Source: Ahaetulla prasina
Lineage: Eukaryota; Chordata; Lepidosauria; Squamata; Colubridae
Reading direction: 5' to 3'
Length of the DNA: 64,000 nucleotides
Assembly (NCBI RefSeq): GCF_028640845.1
Contig: NC_080540.1
Span: 227,214,794-227,278,793, forward strand
Within the stretch, counting starts at the first letter, position 1. Each line of letters begins with the position of its first letter. The notes below the pieces were generated by a model that saw nothing but the letters and a program-made list of their open reading frames with translations, did no database searches and was not told the origin of the DNA. Made by a program: the position numbers and the translations under genes. Positions 1 through 10,480 of the stretch are shown one piece after another.

Positions 1-76
1 CTTTAACAGAAAGTTAGTATCAGTAATTATCTCTGGTCTTACAAAACTGATGCGATATATACATCTTTTTCTTTAG

Positions 77-198
77 GTGAAGCCGAGAACATAATTGACA
101 CAGACTCTGCTGTGCTAGAAATGCCAAAAGGACCTATCACTTTTGATGATCTCGAAAAAGCCAGAAGAGCACAAAGCAAAATTTTTATTGAGAAATAA
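77..198 (+). CDS. PLGRKT: PLGRKT last coding exon (plasminogen receptor with C-terminal lysine), partial gene
   Basis: The exon follows a good acceptor (pyrimidine-rich, ...TTTCTTTAG) at 75-76. Two bases finish a split Gly codon, then 39 codons run to TAA at 196-198. The peptide (starting EAENIIDTDS, ending SKIFIEK) aligns along its whole length with the C-terminus of PLGRKT as I recall the human protein (GEAEDILE... ending SRFFIDK). PLGRKT is a small plasma-membrane protein whose exposed C-terminal lysine binds plasminogen and promotes its activation at the cell surface. That terminal Lys is kept here. Earlier exons lie left of the window. The gene converges on JAK2, the same arrangement as on human chromosome 9p24, which supports the assignment. 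Confidence 0.9.
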
Positions 199-515
199 AA
201 TAGGTATGGTTATAATCATATTGCTGACTTAAACTCTGACACAAGCATGGTATGTGGGGCCTTTTCTGAAACTTGAAAAGTTCATCATCTTGTCCATCAG
301 AAAAGGAATATAAGGGTGCTAAAACCAGACCTTCGTTCTCCGTCCCAAACAAAGAGAGGCATATTTTTAACTATTTTAATTAGGAGCAGGAACAGTTAGT
401 TTCTATTGATGATCACTGACTCGAATTGCTGACCAAATAAAGTGATTTTTTTTAAAAAAATGTATTGCCTGTATACCACCTGCTTTATTAAATAAAACCA
501 TGTAAAACCATATGA
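199..515 (+). other. PLGRKT: Presumed PLGRKT 3' UTR with polyadenylation signals
   Basis: AT-rich sequence follows the stop codon. AATAAA occurs at 194-199 (overlapping the stop), 436-441 and 491-496. The last two are plausible cleavage signals, so the transcript probably ends near 460 or 515. The exact end cannot be read from sequence. Confidence 0.5.
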
Positions 516-1394
516 ATTCTATTACTTTTTTATTATTTTTAAACTACTTTTATTTTTTGTTCATTTTAGTATCTCATCCTTTTGTGTAGGCTGACCTCGA
601 TACCCTTTGTGGGTATCCATTATAATAGATCATGAAATACATAGTAATGGCAGAGAATCCAAGAGAATAGAGATACTGTTACTAGGAAGAAATCCTACCG
701 ACAACCCATATGAACCTTGTGCACACGGTCAAATCACCTTGCAGTATTTTCATACAAGAGTGCAGCTGCTTTCTAAACTGCTTTTCTTATATTTTTCCAG
801 GACACAGGACAAACAGTAATTCAGAAAAAGAACAGAGTGGTTTGAGAGATGTTCTATTGACCTTATGAGTTGATCTGGAACATAGGTATTTTCATCTGAA
901 AAAAAAACAGAACACCTTCTCATCTGAAGGTTTTTTTTTTCCATCAGCACATTGTTCTCTTTAAAAAAAGAACTTCCAAGAACAATTAATTGAACTGTTA
1001 GGTATTTTGATTCATAAACAGTCATGACCATAGCGTGTGTGTGAAACTTTGAAGATGGGTTGTAAATGGACTTTTAAAAAGTCCATTGTAACTTAAAATG
1101 GTGGTTCAGCAAGCAGCCACACATCAGGTACTACTTGTACTTGCAGTAATAGACTGGGAGATTATCTGGGATGTCTTTGCTTCCACAGGTAACGACGAGT
1201 TTCCCAGTTTTGTTTGTGGTAGGCCACCAGGAGTCACTGGTAGATGTGGCTGCTGGGAACACAGGTGTGCCATTTGCAGTCAGCAGCAGCAGGCCTGGTT
1301 ACTGGGGGCAGATTACCAGTTTTTTCAAAGTGTTGTGCCTTATTGGATCCTGAGGACATAAAATGTACCTATCTGAAGCTTTAGGGGTCAAAAG
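516..1394. other. Intergenic stretch, nothing recognised
   Basis: AT-rich DNA with short chance open frames on both strands. I see no splice structure, family motif or clear repeat here. Confidence 0.5.
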
Positions 1395-2622
1395 TATTTA
1401 TTTATTTATTTTATTTTTATTTATTTAATCACATTTTTATACCGCCCTATCTCCCAAGGGACTCAAGGCGGTTTACAGCCTATTAAAAACACAAATACAC
1501 AAATATAAATACAAGATAAAACACTAATTAAAAAACTTATTGAATAAGGCCAAATTTAAATTATAATTAAAATACTAAAACCCCATTAAAAATTAAATTA
1601 AAATTAAAATCCTAACCCAGTCCTACGCAAATAAATAGATGTGTCTTAAGCTCGTGGCGAAAGGTTCGAAGGTCGGGAAGTTGACGGAGTCCCGGGGGAA
1701 GTTCGTTCCAGAGGGTGGGAGCCCCCACAGAGAAGGCCCTTCCCCTGGGTGTCGCCAGTCACCACTGTCGGGCGGACGGCACCCCAAGGAGTCCCTCCCT
1801 GTGAGAGCGCATGGGTCAGTGGGAGGCAGTCGGTGGCAGCAGATGGTCCCGTAAGTAACCCGGCCCTAAGCCATGGAGCGCTTTGAAGATGGTTACCAAG
1901 ACCTTGAAGCGCAGCCGGAAGGCCACAGGTAGCCAGTGCAGTCTGCGCAGGAGAGGTGTCACATGGGAGCCACGAGGGGCTCCCTCTATCACCCGCGCAG
2001 CCACATTCTGGACTAACTGGAGCCTACGGGTGCTCCTCAAGGGAAGCCCCATGTAGAGAGCATTGCAGTAATCCAGGCGAGATGTCACGAGAGCATGAGT
2101 GACTGTGCGTAGGGCATCCCAGTCTAGGAAGGGACGCAACTGCCGAACCAGGCGAACCTGGTAAAAAGCCCTCCTGGAGACGGCCGTCAAATGGTCTTCA
2201 AAAGACAGCCGTCCATCCAGGAGAACACCCAAGTTGCGCACCCTTTCCATTGGGGCCACTAACTCGCCCCGCAACAGCGGCTGCAGCTGACTGTACTGGG
2301 GTGCTGGCATCCACAGCCACTCTGTCTTGGAGGGATTGAGCTTGAGCCTGTTTCTCCCCATCCAGACCCGTACGGCCTCCAGACACCGGGACAGCACTTC
2401 GACAGCTTCGTTGGGGTGGCCCGGTGTGGAAAAGTACAGCTGAGTATCATCAGCGTACAGTTGATACCTCACACCGAAACCACTGATGATCTCACCCAGT
2501 GGCTTCATATAGATGTTGAACAGGAGGGGTGAGAGAATTGACCCCTGCGGCACCCCACAAGTGAGATGTCTCGGGGTCGACCTCTGCCCTCCCGTCAACA
2601 CCGTCTGCGACCGGTCAGAGAG
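1395..2622 (-). mobile_element. 5'-truncated LINE, L2/CR1 clade, 3' part
   Basis: Read on the minus strand, this is the C-terminal half of a reverse transcriptase (open 2601-1816, 261 codons) with GVPQGSILSPLLF and the catalytic YADDTQLYF. It continues through the conserved tail (LDYCNALYMGLP, LHWLPVAFR, GLGPGYLRD) and a 3' end with a CCGCCCT...AGGGCGG-like hairpin and a (TAAA)n tail. The copy is cut off at its 5' end inside the RT, just before the LTGGQRS motif. The 5' flank (2623 on) begins with an AT-rich run. The coding part is mostly open, so the copy is not very old, but it cannot move on its own. Confidence 0.85.
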
Positions 2623-2924
2623 TAATTTTTTTATAGTGGTGCAATGGTTTTCATTTATATCTACCTAATATTTGGTAGATAGGACCTGAATAATTAAATT
2701 TCTTATGGTTATTTATTCATTTTCTTTCTAGGTACAATATTCAAATAGAAATGTCCTCATATATTTGATTTCTTATAAGCCTTACAATTATTTGGATTAT
2801 TTTATTTTTCATAACCGATCCATCATGCAGCATTCACCGAGTTGTGGTAAACCATTAATACATATCAGCTATCCAGATGAAATAAGTCACTCAAAGTTTC
2901 TATGAATTCTGAGTGCATACAGTA

Positions 2925-3548
2925 CAGGTAGTTCTCAACTTATGACCACAATTGAGCCCCAAATTTCTAAGTGAGACATTATTAAGTGAGTTTCGCCCCA
3001 CATCTGTCTTGCCACAGTTGTTTTAAGAGAATCACTGCAGTTCAGGGGTGAAATCCAGCAGGTTCTGACAGGTTCTGGAGAACCAGTAGCGGAAATTTTG
3101 AGTAGTTCGGAGAACTGGCAAATACCACCTCTGGCTGGTCCCAGAGTGGGGTGGGAATGGAGATTTTGTAATATCCTTCTCCCAGGAGTGGGGAGGGAAT
3201 TGGGATTTTGCAGTATCCTTCCCCTGGAGTAGGGTGGGAATGGAGATTTTGCAGTATCCTTGCCCTGCCATGCCCACCAAGCCACGCCATACCTACCAAG
3301 CCACACCCACAGAACGGGTAGTAAAAAAATTTGGATTTCACAACTGCTGCAGTTAGTAGCAGAGTTTTTAAGTGAGTTTGGCTTCCCCATTGGCTTTGCT
3401 TGTCAGTAGGTAGCAAAAGGTGATCACCTGATCCCGGGACACTATAACTGTCATAAATGGGAGTTGCCAAACATCTGAATTTTGATTATGTGACCATGGG
3501 AATGCTGCAATGATTGTAAGTGTGAAAAATGGTCATAAGTTACTGTTT
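2925..3548 (+). mobile_element. Dispersed DNA repeat (TAAGTGAG family), copy 1, interrupted by a hAT MITE
   Basis: Starts with CAGGTAGTTCTCAACTTATG and contains the phrases AAGTGAG, CACTGCAGTTGTT, TGACTTTGCTTGTCAG-like and ATCACCTGAT shared by eight other copies in this window. It is split by the 304-bp hAT element at 3043-3346. In better copies the two ends are inverted repeats (GGTAGTCCTCGACTTAC-like), so it looks like a non-autonomous DNA transposon. I cannot name the superfamily. Confidence 0.6.
3043..3346. mobile_element. hAT-type MITE, GGTGAAATCC family, copy 1, with 8-bp TSD
   Basis: Terminal inverted repeats CAGGGGTGAAATCC and GGATTTCACAACTG are flanked by identical 8-bp duplications CTGCAGTT (3035-3042 and 3347-3354), the hallmark of hAT transposition. 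The inside holds about three units of a roughly 41-bp minisatellite (GGGTGGGAATGGAGATTTTG...). It sits inside an older DNA repeat. No transposase is encoded. Confidence 0.85.
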
Positions 3549-4285
3549 CCAGTAAACCAAGCTCAGAGACTCCCAAGGACCCCACAGAAGTTGCACACTG
3601 TAGATGTGTGTTGGCAGGTGTTCCAAGAACATAGGGAAAGTTTTAACAATGGACTCAAGGAGACATCAAGAATGACTCCTTAAGATAGATTTCAGCACAT
3701 GGACAGCAGCCACCCCACCCCACCCCACCCTATAATATGGTTCTGAAGAAATATGAGCTGTAAAGTGTAAGAATGACATTTGAATTGTATTCGGAAACAC
3801 TGATAAACAATAGGAGGGGGGGAATCTGAATGCCTGTGTTCAGATACTGTGACTACAAAGCATCTAGAAAAGGAACATCAAGCACTCAGTGCAATGTTCG
3901 GATCATCGTCAGAGGTAATCACATCTCAAGCACAGTAATCCAATTTAGTCAAAGACGTAGGCAAAGTGAGCAGATGACATCACTGCTGATAAGGTTACAG
4001 CTAGAGTAACATTAAGGGTGGAATAGAACACTATGACACCTTGTAAATTAAAGGTCCTTGGATTGAATAAAATAAGTAGTATCTGAAATTTACCATTTGG
4101 AATCACTGCAGGATTGTAGTGTTCTTAGTCTGAGCCAGGCAGCTGGGACAAGGGGTTAGTGACGGGATCAGTCAACCCCAACATAGCTGGGCGAGATCAA
4201 GGAAGCAAGCATAAAGTTCAGGAAGATATTTTTACTGTTACTATGGAATCAAGATAGAATGCTGCAGTAAGAATTTTGAAGTCTA
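3549..4285. other. Intergenic stretch, mostly unassigned
   Basis: No gene seen. There is a short CCCCA tandem run near 3712-3730. The rest resembles unique or old decayed sequence. Confidence 0.45.
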
Positions 4286-4757
4286 CCGTATTTTTCTGAG
4301 TATAAGACGCACCTTAGTTTTTGGGGAGGAAAATAATAAAAGAGCTGATTGGCAGGTGGACAGGCCTCCCAGAATACCCCCGATCAGCTGTTCCCAGAGG
4401 TGAATTTTAGCAACAGGTTCCTTGGTTGTGAGCTCTGTGCCTTGCTTTTTTTTTTTTTTTTTTTTTTGCTTTTTTTTCCGCCTCTGAAACTCAGTTTCAG
4501 AAAAAACTTTTTTCTGCCTCTGAAAGCCTCCGAAACAGAGCTTCAGAAAAAAAGCCTCTCAAACTATTTGGGAGCTTCTTTTCTGAAGTTCTGTTTGAGG
4601 GCTTCATTTCTGAAGCTTCGTTTATGATGCTTTTTTCAGTCTCTGAAACCTCAGTTTGAGAAGCTGGGCAGGGCTACATTTGGAGTATAAGACGCATCCA
4701 GATTTTCACCCTCTTTTTGGGGGGGAAAAGATGCATCTTATATTCTGAAAAATATGG
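4286..4757. mobile_element. TIR element with TA target duplication (mariner/Tc1-like MITE)
   Basis: The left end CCGTATTTTTCTGAGTATAA and the reverse complement of the right end CCATATTTTTCAGAATATAA are inverted repeats of about 30 bp with 5 mismatches. Each end is flanked by TA (4284-4285, 4758-4759), as expected for the Tc1/mariner superfamily. The inside is non-coding with a poly-T run near 4445-4467 and repeated CTGAAG/CTTCAG phrases. The TA could be chance in AT-rich DNA, so the superfamily is tentative. Confidence 0.6.
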
Positions 4758-4761
4758 TAAT

Positions 4762-7700
4762 TTATACTGAATTATTAAGCCAGTCTCTGAATGAATTGGG
4801 ATATAATTGGGTAATGGGAATTTTAAGGGGAGGGTGGGGGGGAGGGATTTGACGGGTGGGGGAGAGAACCCGTCGGGGAGGGATCCAGCCCCTGTGCTTG
4901 TTCGCGGCACTACTTCATCTGGTCTGAAGGCAGGGGGTGAGGGCTCGGTTCCAGGATTAGAGGGTTGTTCGATCTGTATGGTAAGTGGGAGAGGCAGATA
5001 TGGCGGAGGGGGGGCCATATCGAGAGTTGGGAGCACGTGTTCGATGTCTGAAAGCGATCACGTGCTCCGGCCCCCCAGTCCCTACCCGTTCCTCGGGCGG
5101 CCATGATCCTCAGAGCTTGGATCTTCGGCTGATGTTGTGTAATGCCCGGTCCGTGGCTAATAAAGCTCCCCTGATTTGCGACCTTATTCAGGGGGAGTCC
5201 GCGGACCTGATGGGCATTACGGAGACCTGGTTGGGTCCAGAGGGGGGGGGTTCCCCTTGTTGAGCTGTGCCCTCCAGGTTTCTGAGCATTTCATCAGCCG
5301 AGGGCCCAAGGTAGGGGTGGGGGGTGGCGGTTGTTATTAAGGAAGATCTAGACCCGAGGGAGGCCACTGTTCCTCAGATTGCCGGCTGTGAATCCCTCTA
5401 TGTGCGGTGGGGCCATAGGAATCAGTTGGGCTTGTTGATTGCATACCTGGCTCCTTGCTGCGTGACCACAGCCCTGCCTGAGCTGTTGGAGGTACTTGCC
5501 GCTGTGGCGGTTGAGACCCCTAGACTTATAGTCATGGGGGACTTCAACCTTCCATCAGCTGGCTTGTTATCGACGGCAGCTCGGGAGTTCCAGGCTTCCA
5601 TGACGGCCTTGGACTTGATTCGAGTAAATGATGGCCCTACGCACATGGGGGGAGGCACGCTGGATTTGATTTATATCTCTGGACAGTGGTTAAATGATCT
5701 GGAATTAGATGATTTAGTAACAGAACCAATGTCATGGTCCGATCATTTTCTCCTTCGCCTAGACTTCCGAACCGCCACTCACCATCGCAGGGAGACGGAA
5801 CCTATACGTTGGTTCCGTCCCAGGCGCCTGATGGAGCCCGAGAGGTTCCTGACAGAGCTTGGGCCATTTCCTGAGGATCTGGCCCACGGCACGACTGAGA
5901 AACTAGTCGTGGCCTGGGAACAGGCCGCGGCTGGGGCCTTGGACCATGTCGTGCCTTTGCGGCCTCTGACCCGGCGCAGATCTCGTCCAGCACCTTGGTT
6001 CTCCGAGGGGCTGAGGGAGATGAAACGCCGGAGAAGACGCCTAGAGAGCACTTGGAGGTCCAGTCGTTCTGAAGCTGATCGGACACTAGTTAGGTCCTAT
6101 TCTAGGACCTACCTAGTGGCAATGAGGGAGGCGAGGTGTTCTTACGCCTCCACCCTCATTGCGTCGGCAGATAACCGCCCGGCCGCCCTGTTTCGGGTGA
6201 CCCGCTCCCTCCTTCATCAGGAGGTGCGGGATGACCCTTTGCAGGGACGAGCCGAGGAGTTTAGTGGTTATCTATACGATAAAATCGCTCAGCTCCGGGA
6301 CGGTCTGGACCGAAATTGGGATGATCCAAGCGAGGGAGAGGAGACACGTCTTGTGGAGCCGGTTTGGGATGAGTTTGACCCTGTGGCTCCCGAGGACGTG
6401 GACAGGTTGTTGGGGAGGCTTCATGCCACGACATGTTTACTGGACCCGTGTCCTTCCTGGCTGGTACTGGCCACTCAGGAGGTGACACGAGGCTGGCTCC
6501 AGAGGATTATCAACGCTTCTTTGTTGGAAGGGGTTTTCCCTGCCGCCTTGAAAGAGGCGGTGGTGAGACCCCTCCTCAAGAAGCCCTCCCTGGACCCAGC
6601 TATTTTGGGTAATTATCGTCCAGTCTCCAACCTTCGCTTCGTTGTGAAGGTTGTAGAGAGTGCTGTGGCGCGACAGCTACCCCAGTACCTGGATGAAGCC
6701 ATCTATCTAGACCCGTTCCAGTCCGGCTTTCGACCCGGATACAGCACGGAGACAGCTTTGGTCGCATTGGTGGATGATCTCTGGCGGGCCAGGGACAGGG
6801 GGTATTCCTCTGCCCTGGTCCTATTAGACCTCTCAGCAGCTTTTGATACCATCGACCATGGTATCTTGCTGCGCCGGTTGGGGGGATTGGGAGTGGGAGG
6901 CACCGTGTATCGGTGGTTCTCCTCCTATCTCTCTGACTGGTCGCAGACGGTGTTGACAGGGGGGCAGAGGTCGGCCGCGAGGTGCCTCACTTGTGGGGTC
7001 CCGCAGGGGTCGATTCTCTCGCCCCTGCTGTTCAACATCTACATGAAGCCGTTGGGTGAGATCATCAGTGGCTTCGGGGTGAGATACCAACAGTACGCTG
7101 ATGACACCCAGCTGTACTTTTCCACCCCGGGCCACCCCAATGAAGTTGTTGAGGTGCTGTCCCGGTGTTTGGAAGCCGTATGGGTCTGGATGGGGAGAAA
7201 CAGGCTCAAGCTTAATCCCTCCAAGACGGAGTGGCTGTGGATGCCGGCATCCCGATTCAGTCAGCTGCAGCCGCGGTTGACTGTTGGAGGTGAGTTACTG
7301 GCCCCAAAGGACAGGGTGCGCAACTTAGGTGTCCTCCTGGATGATCGGCTGTCGTTTGAAGATCATTTGACGGCCGTCTCCAGGAGGGCCTTCCACCAGG
7401 TCCGCCTGGTTCGGCAGTTGCGCCCCTTCCTTGATCGGGATGTCTTGTGCACAGTCACTCATGCGCTCTTTACCTCTCGCTTGGATTATTGTAATGCTCT
7501 CTACATGGGGCTTCCCTTGAAGTGCACTCGGAGGCTTCAGTTAGTCCAGAATGCAGCTGCGCGGGTGATAGAGGGAGCTACGCGTAGCTCCCATGTAACA
7601 CCGCTCCTGCGCAGACTGCACTGGCTACCTGTGGCCTTTCGAGTGCACTTTAAGGTGTTGGTTACGACCTTTAAAGCGCTCCATGGCTTAGGGCCTGGGT

Positions 7701-8153
7701 ACCTACGGGACCGCCTGCTGTTACCACACGCTTCCCACCAACCCGTACGCTCTCACAGAGAGGGACTTCTCAGGGTGCCGTCCGCCAAACAATGTCGGCT
7801 GGCGGCCCCCAGGGGAAGGGCCTTCTCTGTGGGGGCTCCCACACTCTGGAACGAGCTTCCCCCAGGTTTACGCCAAATACCTGACCTTCGGACTTTCCGC
7901 CGCGAACTGAAGACACACCTTTTTATCCGCGCGGGGCTGGCTTGAATTGAATTTTAAATGTCAAATTTTTATTAATTTTAAATGGGGTTTTTTAGTGTAT
8001 GGTAAATTTTTTAATTTTCAGGCTAATTTAAATAAGTTTTTTAAATTGCATTTTAAATTGTACTTTGTATTGTTTGTTTTATTTTGTCTGTACACCGCCC
8101 TGAGTCCTTCGGGAGAAGGGCGGTATAAAAATCAAATAAATAAATAAATAAAT
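4762..8153 (+). mobile_element. Near full-length LINE of the L2/CR1 clade
   Basis: The G-rich leader (4800-5130) is followed by an ORF2 with an APE-type endonuclease start (LMLCNARSVANK, ADLMGITETWL at about 5130-5235). A long open frame at 5324-7945 covers the rest of the endonuclease, the reverse transcriptase and the C-terminal domain. The 3' end is CCGCCCTGAGTCCTTCGGGA...GGGCGG followed by an AAATAAATAA tail ending near 8153. The left limit is approximate because it abuts the MITE ending at 4757. The other copies in the window are all shorter, so this is the local reference copy. Confidence 0.85.
5324..7945 (+). CDS. LINE ORF2 fragment: endonuclease remainder + reverse transcriptase (873 codons)
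   Basis: A single open frame of 873 codons. Motifs in order: LIVMGDFNLP (about residue 69, endonuclease Asp/Asn), SWSDHFLL (endonuclease His near residue 130), NYRPVSNLRF (fingers), LDLSAAFDTIDHG (about 499, first catalytic Asp), GVPQGSILSPLLFNIYM (about 557) and YADDTQLYF (about 591, catalytic pair). It ends with the conserved tail LHWLPVAFR ... TLWNELPPGLR. The listed ATG is only the first Met in frame and not the true start, since the endonuclease begins near 5130. Between the two parts are a stop at 5283-5285 in the endonuclease frame and frame changes in two G-runs (about 5243-5251 and 5317-5330). It is a retrotransposon protein, not a host gene. Confidence 0.85.
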   Translation: MAVVIKEDLDPREATVPQIAGCESLYVRWGHRNQLGLLIAYLAPCCVTTALPELLEVLAAVAVETPRLIVMGDFNLPSAGLLSTAAREFQASMTALDLIRVNDGPTHMGGGTLDLIYISGQWLNDLELDDLVTEPMSWSDHFLLRLDFRTATHHRRETEPIRWFRPRRLMEPERFLTELGPFPEDLAHGTTEKLVVAWEQAAAGALDHVVPLRPLTRRRSRPAPWFSEGLREMKRRRRRLESTWRSSRSEADRTLVRSYSRTYLVAMREARCSYASTLIASADNRPAALFRVTRSLLHQEVRDDPLQGRAEEFSGYLYDKIAQLRDGLDRNWDDPSEGEETRLVEPVWDEFDPVAPEDVDRLLGRLHATTCLLDPCPSWLVLATQEVTRGWLQRIINASLLEGVFPAALKEAVVRPLLKKPSLDPAILGNYRPVSNLRFVVKVVESAVARQLPQYLDEAIYLDPFQSGFRPGYSTETALVALVDDLWRARDRGYSSALVLLDLSAAFDTIDHGILLRRLGGLGVGGTVYRWFSSYLSDWSQTVLTGGQRSAARCLTCGVPQGSILSPLLFNIYMKPLGEIISGFGVRYQQYADDTQLYFSTPGHPNEVVEVLSRCLEAVWVWMGRNRLKLNPSKTEWLWMPASRFSQLQPRLTVGGELLAPKDRVRNLGVLLDDRLSFEDHLTAVSRRAFHQVRLVRQLRPFLDRDVLCTVTHALFTSRLDYCNALYMGLPLKCTRRLQLVQNAAARVIEGATRSSHVTPLLRRLHWLPVAFRVHFKVLVTTFKALHGLGPGYLRDRLLLPHASHQPVRSHREGLLRVPSAKQCRLAAPRGRAFSVGAPTLWNELPPGLRQIPDLRTFRRELKTHLFIRAGLA

Positions 8154-8330
8154 ATTCATGCCAGATTTTTCTTCTGCTGGGCCCAACTTCCAGTTATGAG
8201 ATAAGCTGTCAACTGACTCGCCTGCTCCCTCGGAACTGCTTTCCTTTTCTTTTCCTGCCTCTCTGCAACTGCCTATGGTGGTGTTTCTCAATCTTGACAA
8301 ATTGAGAGGTACTTCTTAAAACTGCCACGG

Positions 8331-8594
8331 GGGGCCCTCTGTGGCTCAGACTGGTAAGACAGTCTGTTATTAACACAGCTGCCTGCAATTACTGCAGGTT
8401 CTAGTCCCACCAGGCCCAAGGTTGACTCAGCCTTCCATCCTTTATAAGGTAGGTAAAATGAGGACCCAGATTGTTGGGGGCAATAAATTGACTTTGTATA
8501 TAAATATACAAATAGGATGAAGACTTGCTAACATAGTGTAAGCCTCCTTGAGTCTTCGGAGAAGGGCATGATATAAATGCAAATAAAAAAAAAA
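8331..8594 (+). mobile_element. tRNA-derived SINE with LINE-like 3' end, copy 1
   Basis: The tRNA-like head has an A-box-like GTGGCTCAGACTGG and a B-box-like GGTTCTAGTCCC. The shared body follows (AAGGTAGGTAAAATGAGGACC, ATTGTTGGGGGCAAT, TTGACTTTGTATATAA). Its 3' end CCTTGAGTCTTCGGAGAAGGG resembles the 3' end of the LINE just upstream, which suggests that LINE family moves it. Ends in an A-rich tail. Confidence 0.8.
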
Positions 8595-9003
8595 CGTTGA
8601 GAAACACTATAGCACTTGCACAGCATGTTTGCTTCAAAGTGTCAGAAAGGCTTAAGCACCTGTGAAAAGGCATCTATCAACAGATTTAGCAGAATGTTTG
8701 ACCAAACTTTTGATGCATGGCCTGTGTGCTTTGCTTGGGCTCTGGGCTCTTTAGTTCTCTGGCTTAGGCACTGGAATTAGAGAAGTTCTATTTATTTGCT
8801 AAATCTGGTATTGTTAGTACTCTAGCCACTTGTGCCAGAGTTAGTAACACAAACTGTTTTCCAAATGCAGACATGCAGTGTTCGACCTTTCCTTTAATAA
8901 ATCCTTGACATGTGAATCCTGCACTTTTGTAAATTTTACATTAAATAGGATAGGGATTAATTGGTAATATGGGTGCTTAAAACATCTGCAAATCATAAGC
9001 TTA
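8595..9003. other. Intergenic stretch, nothing recognised
   Basis: AT-rich sequence without gene structure or a repeat I can identify. Confidence 0.45.
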
Positions 9004-9822
9004 CTGGTAGCTTTCGACTTACGACCACAGTTGAGACTGGAATCTGTCATTGAGCCAAGTGAATGTTAAGGGACTTATTCATTAAACAAATACAATCCTT
9101 GCATCCCCAGTTGTAGTTGTTAAGTAATCTCCAGGGACGCTAACAGGAGTTCCAGGTAAGGAATGCAAGATGCATCGGGAAGCCCTGGGAAGTGTCCACA
9201 GGGGGAGAGGGGGAATACATAATTGGGCTGCAGAAATGGAGCTAAGCTCTTCAGGTTTCCTGCAGCCCACCAATCCATCCACTGGTAGGAAATCCTTTGT
9301 CGGATTGCAAGAATGGATTTTAATGCTCCCGATATCCAATGAAGGATTTAAACCCCACCCCCCAGCCCAGAGGGTGGAAGGGAAACCCTTCCTGGGGCTG
9401 GAAATGTCAGAAACCACACAGAGCTGGTAGGAAGCCCTTTCACTCAAAAGAACTGTCCTGCTGGCTAGGAATCTCAACTCCACATGGTTAGCAGTTTTTT
9501 GAGACAATTCTCAGAGATGAGACAGAATACTCTCAGGAGGTGGCAGAAGTTTGCGACCTTTTTTGCCTGCTTCCCAACTGACTTTCTGGGGAAGCCAGCA
9601 GAGATTGTAAATGATGATCACATGATCAGGCGGATTGGTGGCAACCAGTCATTAAATGTGAACAGGTTGTAGATGACCCAGTTTGCAATCATGTGACTTG
9701 TGCAGTGGGGAAGTGCTTTATAAGAGCTGGAAGTGCCTTATGGGCCATAAAGTATCTTTTCTGAGGACATCGTAATTTCAAATGGCTGTTAAATGACTAG
9801 TTGTAAATCTAGGATTACCAGT
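9004..9822 (+). mobile_element. Dispersed DNA repeat (TAAGTGAG family), copy 2, degenerate
   Basis: Begins CGACTTACGACCACAGTTGA and ends AAATGGCTGTTAAATGACTA. The middle keeps GATGATCACATGATC and GCAATCATGTGAC phrases of the family, with about 400 bp of foreign or diverged sequence between (about 9125-9560). Confidence 0.5.
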
Positions 9823-10480
9823 TTTTTGACCCTTGAAATCATGCCCAAAGAACAGGTCAAAATCTTCAGCCCAATAAACCAGTGGGAGGCTAAATTATGC
9901 CAATGGGAAGCAGGATATACATGGTTGAAATCTGCCATTTCCTCAAGTCTGTCTTTTTTCTTGCCCTTCAAAGAACATCCATTTGTAGATGTTTTTATGA
10001 TCGGTTGATTCTTCTATAAAATGCCTGGATAGGGCTACACTCTTTCATAGCAATCTGGATCATCATCCTTCATTTCAGCAGTGAAATAACTTTAGTTTTG
10101 CAAGTGAAGGAAAGGAGTAAAAAAGTATGTGGAAAAATAAGAGGAAATGTACTGTTTTAAAAAATATTTAATACTCTGTTATCTTAGTATACATTTAAAG
10201 CAAATTATTCTGAATTCTATCATACTGGACCACAGACCAATTAGCAAATAAAAATACAGAAATGTTTTACAAAATACAATCTATTTATATAAAATGGTAT
10301 AGATTAAAAAAAGTTCTAAAAAGCAGTAGTTGTATTATCACTTTACTCAATGGAGGAGTCTTATCTGTGCAGCATTTTTTTTCCTAAAGCAAGTCACAGC
10401 AATTATTGATATCATGGTAAACCATTATGATAAAGTGAACAGCGCTCTGGGAAAGGGGGGAAAAAGAAGAAGATTTGTAG
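9823..10480. other. Intergenic stretch before the presumed JAK2 transcript end
   Basis: AT-rich. No gene or clear repeat seen. Confidence 0.4.

Noticed and set aside
5422..7224. Several minus-strand open frames inside the LINE
   Set aside because: Shadows of the plus-strand ORF2 with no family motif of their own.
5324..7945. 873-codon open frame as a host protein gene
   Set aside because: Contains endonuclease and reverse-transcriptase motifs of an L2/CR1-clade LINE and has four other partial copies in the window.
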